DNA of 6,629 bases from Caldithrix sp. Lineage in GTDB: Bacteria; KSB1; UBA2214; DYKH01. The DNA is taken from the NCBI GenBank assembly GCA_020722685.1, contig DYKH01000167.1, positions 3,947 to 10,575 of the forward strand, read 5' to 3'. Shown here piece by piece: positions 1 through 5,331 of the stretch. Made by a program: the position numbers and the translations under genes. How positions within the stretch are numbered: the first letter of the stretch is position 1; each line of letters begins with the position of its first letter. The notes under the pieces were generated by a model. It did no database searches. It saw nothing but the letters and a program-made list of their open reading frames with translations, and was not told where the DNA came from.

Positions 1-1
1 T

Positions 2-130
2 GGACTTGAGTTGTCAGTGGCCATCAGCTATCCGGTCATAGGTGGGCTCTTTGCCTCCACTGTGGCAGCGATGTTCCTAGATCCCGTACTGTACACCTAT
101 TTTGATCGGTTCGCTAAAAAAAGCAACTGA
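2..130 (+). CDS. RND efflux permease, C-terminal end only (5' partial)
   Basis: Only the last 42 codons are in the window, ending with TGA at 128-130. The translation contains VIGGLFASTVAAMFLDPVLY, which has the pattern of the last transmembrane helix of RND (AcrB/HAE1-type) permeases: a GGL-x-xST stretch, a hydrophobic run, then PVLY, and a short charged cytoplasmic tail (FDRFAKKSN). The family pumps drugs, metals or other small molecules from the inner membrane or periplasm with proton antiport, working with a periplasmic adaptor and an outer-membrane channel. The next RND gene starts 3 nt after this stop, so the two are almost certainly co-transcribed. The substrate cannot be judged from this fragment. 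The family call is good; the rest of the gene lies outside the window. Confidence 0.85.
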   Translation, partial: GLELSVAISYPVIGGLFASTVAAMFLDPVLYTYFDRFAKKSN

Positions 131-133
131 GCC

Positions 134-3100
134 ATGATTGAAAAAGTATTACACCGGCCGGTCACGGTGCTGATGTTTTACCTGATGCTCGTGGGGCTGA
201 TGCTATTCGCACTCACTCGCCTGCCTATCGAGCTGACCGCTGAAATAGATTTCCCCAAACTCACCGTAGTCACCACTTGGCCCGACGCCTCTTCCGAGAT
301 GGTGGAACGCACACTCACCACGGCCATCGAACAGGTAGCAACCACGGTGAGCGGAATGAAAAAAATTAGCTCCCGCTCCTCCGAAGGCTCTTCCATCGTG
401 GAGCTCGAATTTCAAAAAAAGACCGATATGGATCTGGCGCGACTCGAGCTTTCGGAAAAGCTCGCCTCACTCATGCGGATATTGCCCGAAGGTGCTACGA
501 TGCCGCGCATTGAAAAATATGTGCCCGAAGAGTTTGCCGAATTGCAGGGTTTCATGAGCTTTCACCTTTATGGCGAGCAAACGGTATTGCAACTGCAGCG
601 ATATGCTACAGAAATCATCCGTCCGGCACTACTGGGCATCAAAGGCGTAGCCGACGTGCAAGTCCTTGGTGGTAGCGAGCGGGAGATTTTGATGCTGCTG
701 GATGAATCGCGATTAAAAGGGCTGGGCATTTCTCTGAATCAGGTGCTGGCGGGCATCCGCGAGGCGCAGGTTAATGCTCCGGCGGGCTATGTGGAAAGCT
801 CCGGTCTGCGGCATTCTGTCTATGTCGGGAACGTTTTGCAGCGTGTTTCCGACCTCGAGAGCGTACTGATTCCTTCTTCAATCCCCGGCAGCCGACCGCG
901 GCAATTATCCGAATTCTGTATCGTGCAAGACACTGTCGCCAGACCTCTCAGCATTGTACGCATCAATGGCCAGCCAGCCATCACCCTCGAAATCGACAAA
1001 GAGCCGGGCATCAACATGCTAAAAGTTGCTTCCGCTGTTGATGCCGTTGTGGCTCGGCTGCGTGCAAAATTCCCGACCGGACTGGCTGTGGAGAAGATGA
1101 GCGACAAAAGTGCGGACATCCGCAAGGAGATTCGCGAGCTCACCAGCAAGTCGCTTTTATCGGCCACCTTCGTCATTTTGATCTTGCTCCTATTCTTTAA
1201 AAGTTTGCCCTTGTCGCTGATCGTCTTTCTTTCCGCCTTGTTTTCCACTGCCGGAGCCATCATTTTTCTGGCCGCCAGTAACATTGGCCTCAATGTCATC
1301 ACCCTCTCGGCATTGGCACTTTCCATAGGTGTTATTGTTGACAATGCTGTGGTGATTTTCGAAAACATTCAACGCCAGTTTGAGGCAGACAGCCTTGCCG
1401 CAATCAATACTTTCGCCCGCATATCGATGGGAGTACGAGAAATGCTTTTGCCATTGCTCGCTGCTACTTCCACTACCATCGGTGCGCTGATACCCGTGGC
1501 ATTTCTCCCGGACTACCTGCGCGGCTATTTCATCCATTTCGCCCTCACTGCCGCAGTGACGCTCCTTTTTTCCTATCTTGTAGCCTTAACCTTTATCCCG
1601 GTCGCCTCGAATTGGTATCGCTGTATGCGAGGAGTGAAGCCTCGAGCCACTCATAAACCCGCAGTCACCTTTTGGCGTAAGGTGGAGGCCATCTATGAGC
1701 GTCTGCTGCTATGGAACCTGCGCCACCGCCGTTTGGTACTCCTGCTCTCGCTCTGGCTCATCGGCCTGCCGATCTGGCTTTTGCCAGCCAAACTGGAAGA
1801 ACTGCCCTTGAATCAAGTCCCGGTAGCCAAGAGAGAGCAACAGCGCCTGAAAAACAATCTTGCGCACCTGTACAACTTTGTTGCGGCCAACCCCATCGTC
1901 AGCAACGCGCGACCCTACATAGATCATCTTCTCGGCGGTACGTCGCATCTATTCTTTAGATACGTCTACAAGGGCGAGCTGTGGAAATTCGGCACCGAGA
2001 CCTATGTCATCGTTAGTCTGCGGGCGCCTCAAGGCACAGAGTTGGAGCGGGTTGACGCCTTTGCTAAACAGATTGAGGCTGTCCTCGTGCCGAATAAAGC
2101 GCTCATCCAGCGGATAACCAGTCGCCTCACCAACCGCTCCGCGCAGATACAAGTCGATTTTGATCATGCAACGGCGCTCACGGCCACGCCCCTGATCATC
2201 AAAGATCAGCTCACCGCATTGTGCGCTAACACCAGCGGCTTTAGCGTCGGCGTGTACGGCTTTGGCCCCGGATTCTATTCCGGCGGCGGCATGGCCCCAA
2301 ATTTTCAAATCCAGATTTTAGGTTACAACTACAACAAAGTAAAAGAAATTGCGCAGCAAGTCAGCGCTATCTTAGCGCATAATCCACGAGTGGCCGATAT
2401 CGAATTAGATCGACTGCCGTGGCAATCCGTAGAGTACGAGCTGGTAGGCCAAGTAGACCGAGAGGCATTGACCCGCCATGGCGTCGAGCTGAGTGATTTT
2501 ATTGCCAGCCTCGGCCTCAAGCTGCGCAGCTCTATCCAGCGCCAGCGGGTAAAGGTAGGCGGAGAGGAGCTCCGTTTTTCTTTAGGTCTGCAAGCTGACC
2601 CCGGGTTTGCCATTCCTCCCCTTTCACATTCCACTTTTCCCGCTACACGCTTCGCCGAAGACCTCGACGTGCGAACTCTGCTGGAATCGAGCATTAAGGT
2701 TGGTGAGCGCGTATTGCGCATCGGTGACCTGCTGCGAATCAATGTACAGCCAGTGATGCCGGAAATTAGACGCGAAAATCAACAATACACCCGCTTCATC
2801 AGTTTTAATTTCAAAGGCCCATACCGGTTTGGTGATTATTATGTAGATGCCGTAATCAAAAACACCCGTGTATCCGCCGGTTACGAGGTCAAACGACCGC
2901 AATATTGGTTTTCTTTTGGCGAAAAGGAATCCATCCCGCTGGTGCTTATCGCCTTGACTTCTGTGCTCATTGTTTTCATGATCACGGCCTCCCTGTACGA
3001 GTCGCTGCGCAAGCCATTGGTCATTCTTTTGTCCGTGCCCATGTCTTTGGTAGGACTCTTTGCGGCATTTTACTTATTCGCTATCAATTTTGGTCGCGGC

Positions 3101-3433
3101 GGCTATGCGGCGGTGATTTTTTTGATCGGACTATCCGTCAACAACGGTATCATTTTAGTGGATCGCATCGCTCGAAGAGTGGCGGAAGAGCGCGGTGACA
3201 TCTTGGAGGTGATCATCGCCCGAGCTGCGACCCAGCGCCTCCGACCAATTCTCATCACTACCCTTACTACCATAGCCGGATTCTTGCCCTTTGTTATCGG
3301 TGCTGACATTTATTCCTTTTGGTTTTCTTTTGCCTTTGCGGTCATCGCCGGCTTGAGCATTTCCACGGTGATGATTCTGCTGGTCATGCCGGTGCTGTAT
3401 CGGGGAATGCAGAAGGAGAAAATTAAGAAATGA
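134..3433 (+). CDS. RND efflux transporter permease subunit (AcrB/HAE1-type)
   Basis: Complete 1099-aa inner-membrane RND permease, slightly longer than the usual 1020-1060 aa. The layout is the duplicated RND fold. TM1 is near residues 10-30, followed by a periplasmic porter loop to about 335 and TM2-TM6 at about 340-500. TM7 is near 534-553, followed by a second periplasmic loop to about 930 and TM8-TM12 at about 934-1090. TM4 carries GVIVDNAVVIFENIQR, so the proton-relay aspartate pair of AcrB (D407/D408) is D403-N404; D-N is a common variant. TM10 carries NNGIILVDR with D1010. The start is the ATG 3 nt after the upstream RND stop. No Shine-Dalgarno is seen, so translation probably relies on coupling. 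The final PVLYRGMQKEK tail is typical. Two adjacent permeases suggest a heteromeric pump of the MdtBC kind, or two alternative permeases sharing one adaptor. Substrate is unknown; the adaptor and outer-membrane channel genes must lie upstream or elsewhere. Confidence 0.95.
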   Translation: MIEKVLHRPVTVLMFYLMLVGLMLFALTRLPIELTAEIDFPKLTVVTTWPDASSEMVERTLTTAIEQVATTVSGMKKISSRSSEGSSIVELEFQKKTDMDLARLELSEKLASLMRILPEGATMPRIEKYVPEEFAELQGFMSFHLYGEQTVLQLQRYATEIIRPALLGIKGVADVQVLGGSEREILMLLDESRLKGLGISLNQVLAGIREAQVNAPAGYVESSGLRHSVYVGNVLQRVSDLESVLIPSSIPGSRPRQLSEFCIVQDTVARPLSIVRINGQPAITLEIDKEPGINMLKVASAVDAVVARLRAKFPTGLAVEKMSDKSADIRKEIRELTSKSLLSATFVILILLLFFKSLPLSLIVFLSALFSTAGAIIFLAASNIGLNVITLSALALSIGVIVDNAVVIFENIQRQFEADSLAAINTFARISMGVREMLLPLLAATSTTIGALIPVAFLPDYLRGYFIHFALTAAVTLLFSYLVALTFIPVASNWYRCMRGVKPRATHKPAVTFWRKVEAIYERLLLWNLRHRRLVLLLSLWLIGLPIWLLPAKLEELPLNQVPVAKREQQRLKNNLAHLYNFVAANPIVSNARPYIDHLLGGTSHLFFRYVYKGELWKFGTETYVIVSLRAPQGTELERVDAFAKQIEAVLVPNKALIQRITSRLTNRSAQIQVDFDHATALTATPLIIKDQLTALCANTSGFSVGVYGFGPGFYSGGGMAPNFQIQILGYNYNKVKEIAQQVSAILAHNPRVADIELDRLPWQSVEYELVGQVDREALTRHGVELSDFIASLGLKLRSSIQRQRVKVGGEELRFSLGLQADPGFAIPPLSHSTFPATRFAEDLDVRTLLESSIKVGERVLRIGDLLRINVQPVMPEIRRENQQYTRFISFNFKGPYRFGDYYVDAVIKNTRVSAGYEVKRPQYWFSFGEKESIPLVLIALTSVLIVFMITASLYESLRKPLVILLSVPMSLVGLFAAFYLFAINFGRGGYAAVIFLIGLSVNNGIILVDRIARRVAEERGDILEVIIARAATQRLRPILITTLTTIAGFLPFVIGADIYSFWFSFAFAVIAGLSISTVMILLVMPVLYRGMQKEKIKK

Positions 3434-3437
3434 AAAA

Positions 3438-3444
3438 GGGAGGG
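3438..3444 (+). promoter_or_regulatory. Shine-Dalgarno of the AraC-type regulator gene
   Basis: GGGAGGG lies 8 nt before the ATG at 3453 and only 2 nt before the in-frame GTG at 3447. The spacing therefore favours 3453 as the start. The site sits in the 19-nt gap after the RND stop, so the regulator can be translated independently from the pump mRNA. Confidence 0.7.
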
Positions 3445-3452
3445 TTGTGGGA

Positions 3453-3839
3453 ATGATCGAACCCAAATTGATCGAAACAGCCGTCCGACAGAGCTTTCAC
3501 GACCGGTTTTTTTGTGTTGAAAGACTCGCCCAAAGTCTTCAGATATCTCCTACGTACTTGTATGAATTGACCCGCCAATATTATGACCTATGCCCACAAA
3601 AACTGCTGGAGACTATTCGCCTTGAGGAAGCTTTGGAATTGCTGGCACATGGGAAGCCCCTAACCACAATCGCCAAACGGATAGGATATGGACATATCCG
3701 ATCTTTCAGCAAAGCTTTCAAGAAGCGTTTGGGCATGACTCCATCCGTTTGCCGGGCTGCAATCTTAAGCTCAGAAAATCCAACTGACGAATTGGCAAGA
3801 TTGAGATCGATGCTTTGGAGTGGAGAAAAGTTCCGATGA
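3453..3839 (+). CDS. stand-alone AraC-family DNA-binding protein (MarA/SoxS-like size)
   Basis: 128-aa protein that is almost entirely an AraC/XylS double helix-turn-helix domain. The first HTH is at about residues 20-41 (VERLAQSLQISPTYLYELTR). The linker helix LLETIRLEEALELLA is at 51-65. The second HTH is at about 70-92, with IAKRIGYGHIRSFSKAFKKR followed by the family signature LGMTPSVCR (93-101). There is no N-terminal sensor or dimerisation domain, as in MarA, SoxS and Rob of enterobacteria. Such proteins act as cytoplasmic transcription factors controlled by their own abundance or by a partner. It is 19 nt downstream of the RND permease and on the same strand, so it probably regulates that pump operon and its own synthesis; that role is inferred. 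ATG 3453 was chosen over GTG 3447 because of the Shine-Dalgarno spacing. Residues after 104 are not family-conserved, and the last codons lie in a tandem duplication. Confidence 0.88.
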   Translation: MIEPKLIETAVRQSFHDRFFCVERLAQSLQISPTYLYELTRQYYDLCPQKLLETIRLEEALELLAHGKPLTTIAKRIGYGHIRSFSKAFKKRLGMTPSVCRAAILSSENPTDELARLRSMLWSGEKFR

Positions 3840-3865
3840 TTTGGACTTGAGAAAAGTTCCTAATA
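3814..3865 (+). repeat. imperfect 26-bp tandem duplication spanning the 3' end of the AraC-type gene
   Basis: The unit at 3814-3839 is repeated directly at 3840-3865. The first 21 bases (3814-3834 and 3840-3860) agree at 19 positions, and GAGAAAAGTTCC is identical in both (3823-3834 and 3849-3860). The last five bases of the unit have diverged. The first copy contains the end of the regulator gene including its TGA; the second is non-coding. The simplest reading is a local slippage duplication, which may mark the junction between the efflux operon and the AT-rich module downstream. Confidence 0.8.
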
Positions 3866-4024
3866 TTCTGGCTGTTGCGAAAATGAAATTTATTTCTAAA
3901 TTACTTTTGAGAGAATTTGGACGGGATCGACAAAACGGAAAATTCAAGATAAAGGCGAGATGGAAGGAGCAAGAAACGAACCTCGGAAGGATTTGTAATC
4001 ACCGGAAGGTTAGAAATCGTCCTA
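3840..4024 (+). other. intergenic leader between the efflux operon and the MauE/propeller module
   Basis: About 185 bp without a convincing gene. It begins with the second copy of the tandem repeat, then becomes AT-rich and contains a candidate promoter. GGAAGG occurs three times, at 3962-3967, 3985-3990 and 4004-4009, the last two as CGGAAGG. These resemble Shine-Dalgarno sequences, but none is well spaced before a start codon; the last is 15 nt before the ATG at 4025. A 12-codon ORF (ATG at 3960, TAA at 3996) is too short to call. No clear rho-independent terminator for the efflux operon is visible, so read-through into the module is possible. Confidence 0.5.
3875..3909 (+). promoter_or_regulatory. 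candidate promoter for the MauE/propeller module
   Basis: TACTTTTG at 3902-3909 fits the Bacteroidota -7 element TAnnTTTG exactly. A TTG at 3875-3877 lies 24 nt upstream, one base beyond the usual 17-23 nt to the -33 element. The same stretch can also be read as a weak sigma-70 promoter: TTGCGA at 3875-3880, 16 nt, then TAAATT at 3897-3902, each with 4 of 6 consensus bases. It lies about 115 nt upstream of the first small ORF, at the composition change. AT-rich DNA gives such matches easily by chance. Confidence 0.3.
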
Positions 4025-4138
4025 ATGCAAGAATCCAGACAATTGGTTATCAACGCCGTCCTGCTCGTGGTGATCGGTCTTGTGCTGTCCAAATGCGTTT
4101 TGAATATGAGCCAAAGAGAGTCATCGTTATGGCTTTGA
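4025..4138 (+). CDS. 37-aa single-pass membrane peptide (P1), overlapping the MauE-like gene
   Basis: Too short for usual gene callers. The predicted peptide starts MQESRQ, has a continuous hydrophobic segment at about residues 7-22 (LVINAVLLVVIGLVLS), then K23-C24, and ends in a short polar tail with RESSLWL. This looks like one membrane helix with a cysteine at its end. The Cys is not preceded by a proper lipobox because position -1 is Lys. TGA at 4136-4138 overlaps the start of the MauE-like gene (ATG 4129) by 10 nt, a geometry that suits translational coupling. GGAAGG at 4004-4009 is 15 nt upstream, farther than ideal, so initiation is uncertain. I do not recognise a family. It could be a subunit or substrate of the MauE-like protein, a translated leader, or chance. 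A hydrophobic run this regular, in a frame different from the flanking ORF, supports a real gene but does not prove it. Confidence 0.4.
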   Translation: MQESRQLVINAVLLVVIGLVLSKCVLNMSQRESSLWL

Positions 4139-4581
4139 ATAATAAATGTTTTTCTTACTTGATTGTTTTTCTCAGAGTAGCAATGGGTTGTATATTCCTA
4201 TTTTCTGGTTTTATGAAAGCACAAAATATTAATGAATTTATTAAGGTGATCTATAAGATTCAGTTTGTTTCCTATAATCTGGCAATGATTTTCGGTGTAT
4301 CGATAGTCGGCCTTGAAATAATTATCGGTTCATTGTTAATATTGGGCGTGTATGTTCGCCAAATACTCAGGATTACTTTCGCACTTTTAACCATCTTTAC
4401 TGCATTTTTGGGCGCTGTAGTGCTATTTGGATTGGAAGTGAAAGGATGTGGATGTTTTGGAGAATTGAGCAGAAACGAAGTCTCTGTTTTGGATATAGTC
4501 CGAAATATACTGTTGCTCTTTCTGGTAATAACATTACTAAGAAATCGAGAATACTGTTCGGTTCTTTCATTTGATCGATAA
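4129..4581 (+). CDS. MauE/DoxX-like redox-associated membrane protein
   Basis: 150-aa predicted four-helix inner-membrane protein: TM1 about 8-29, TM2 about 49-72, TM3 about 79-101, TM4 about 120-137. It has the marks of the MauE branch of the DoxX-like superfamily: R16 and SGFMK (26-30) in and after TM1, a glutamate in TM2 followed by small residues and LLILG (E63-G73), and GCGCFG (106-111) between TM3 and TM4. MauE proteins work with a periplasmic thioredoxin-like partner (MauD) in cofactor or disulfide maturation of methylamine dehydrogenase; relatives are broadly redox-linked. A thioredoxin-fold gene occurs two ORFs downstream, in keeping with this. The Cys107/Cys109 pair is the likely redox centre (inferred). 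The reading frame stays open upstream to 3820, but that extension is Arg/Lys-rich and unlike the family. ATG 4129 gives the family's normal length and N-terminus, with a weak purine stretch (AGAGAG, 4115-4120) before it. Confidence 0.8.
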   Translation: MALNNKCFSYLIVFLRVAMGCIFLFSGFMKAQNINEFIKVIYKIQFVSYNLAMIFGVSIVGLEIIIGSLLILGVYVRQILRITFALLTIFTAFLGAVVLFGLEVKGCGCFGELSRNEVSVLDIVRNILLLFLVITLLRNREYCSVLSFDR

Positions 4582-4594
4582 TATCTGGGGGAGT

Positions 4595-4759
4595 ATGAAA
4601 AACTGCCGAGATGAAGCCGTGTTAGTGTCAATTTTGCTGCCTTTCTTCATCTGCGTAATGAATGAAAGGGAAGAGTCCCAGGTACAACCCAATTATGATG
4701 ACCAAGTAATTTTCAAAAGTGATGCCAATTACGAATCACGGATGAGATATGAAAAATAA
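4595..4759 (+). CDS. 54-aa membrane-anchored small protein (P2), overlapping the redoxin gene
   Basis: Small ORF 13 nt after the MauE-like stop. It begins MKNCRDE, has a hydrophobic stretch at about residues 8-22 (AVLVSILLPFFICVM), then a polar, charged tail to residue 54 rich in Glu, Asp, Gln, Asn and Tyr. There are two cysteines, C4 and C20. This suggests a short signal-anchor with a periplasmic tail. There is no proper lipobox before C20. GGGGGAG at 4587-4593 precedes the ATG but leaves only 1 nt of spacing, which is unusually tight. The TAA at 4757-4759 overlaps the redoxin start (ATG 4749) by 11 nt, so the two are probably translationally coupled. I do not recognise the family. Position between a MauE-like protein and a redoxin suggests a partner, a substrate or a precursor peptide; all are inference. 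Confidence 0.5.
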   Translation: MKNCRDEAVLVSILLPFFICVMNEREESQVQPNYDDQVIFKSDANYESRMRYEK

Positions 4760-5309
4760 AATAAGGATGTCGATATTATGCGTCGTCGCAATTATTGCTG
4801 GAAGTCTAACTTTTGCGAATATAAAAGGAAAAAAGCAAATCAGAGTCTGCCGGGGCAATCAAATTGACATGACAAAAATGTTACAATACGGAGAAGAGGT
4901 AAATGACATTGAAATTGTGGACAGACTTGGCCAACTATTTGACCTGGATAGTTTTCGCAACAAGCCAGTGCTATTCCTTTTTGTCAAGGATGACATCAAA
5001 AACATCAGGTCGTTTAATGATTCACTAAGAAGACATCTCGGCGATTATAACGAAAGAGGCTTAAACACTGTTTTTATCAATATTGGCCAAAATAAAGAAG
5101 ATGCAAAGATTTCAAAGCAGAACGATTTGACAGTATACTATGATACCGATAGTTTATCCTTGTTCAAATCGTTCAAGGTGTTCAACCACGGATCCAACCT
5201 CATTCTAAATAAGAATCATCGAGTCGTGCTATCGACCGTCAATGTGCTATCACCAATTGAGTTAGCCAAAATCATGCGATTTAAAGCTCGCGATATTTTT
5301 CTTGACTAA
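4749..5309 (+). CDS. exported thioredoxin-fold (redoxin-like) protein without active-site cysteines
   Basis: 186 aa. N-terminal MKNKIR followed by a hydrophobic segment (about 8-23) ending TFA-N gives a Sec signal peptide or membrane anchor, so the protein acts in the periplasm. Residues 47-186 match the start of redoxin/TlpA/AhpC-like domains: YGEEVNDIEIVDRLGQ, then LFDLDSFRNKPVLFLFV (63-79), the strand before the catalytic loop. Where the family has CxxC or a peroxidatic Cys, this protein has KDDIKNIR (80-87) with no cysteine. The later strand LILNKNHRVVL (151-161) corresponds to the usual FLIDxxGxI strand, but the cis-proline normally just before it is replaced by NHGSN (146-150). The only cysteine outside the signal segment is C34. 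It therefore looks redox-inactive, possibly a binding or chaperone-like relative of MauD. It overlaps P2 by 11 nt and is followed after 22 nt by the propeller lipoprotein gene. A purine-rich GGATGAG (4740-4746) may serve as ribosome binding site. Confidence 0.72.
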   Translation: MKNKIRMSILCVVAIIAGSLTFANIKGKKQIRVCRGNQIDMTKMLQYGEEVNDIEIVDRLGQLFDLDSFRNKPVLFLFVKDDIKNIRSFNDSLRRHLGDYNERGLNTVFINIGQNKEDAKISKQNDLTVYYDTDSLSLFKSFKVFNHGSNLILNKNHRVVLSTVNVLSPIELAKIMRFKARDIFLD

Positions 5310-5331
5310 CCTTATTCACAGGGCCTCCATC

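Noticed and set aside
820..1368. 182-aa minus-strand ORF, and other minus-strand ORFs across 178-3466
   Set aside because: They lie antisense to the RND permease, have low-complexity Ser/Arg-rich translations and no domain pattern; they are shadows of the real gene.
3447..3452. GTG start for the AraC-type regulator
   Set aside because: Only 2 nt from the Shine-Dalgarno; ATG 3453 has the normal 8-nt spacing.
3842..3851. TGGACTTGAG, identical to the first ten bases of the window
   Set aside because: A ten-base match with no further similarity on either side is expected by chance over this length.
3820..4128. 103-codon in-frame extension of the MauE-like gene back to a GTG overlapping the AraC-type gene
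   Set aside because: The translation is Arg/Lys-rich with no recognisable domain, the MauE family starts directly at the first helix, and a better-looking ORF (P1) uses another frame here. The absence of stops over this length is mildly unusual but not enough.
4571..4594. TTG start for the small P2 ORF inside the end of the MauE-like gene
   Set aside because: ATG 4595 directly follows a GGGGGAG stretch and yields a basic N-terminus before the helix.
4272..4631. 119-aa minus-strand ORF opposite the MauE-like gene
   Set aside because: Ser/Thr/Asn-rich translation with no domain, fully antisense to a recognised membrane protein.
5302..5331. TTG start for the propeller lipoprotein
   Set aside because: It would put ten extra residues before the signal peptide; ATG 5332 gives a clean lipoprotein signal.
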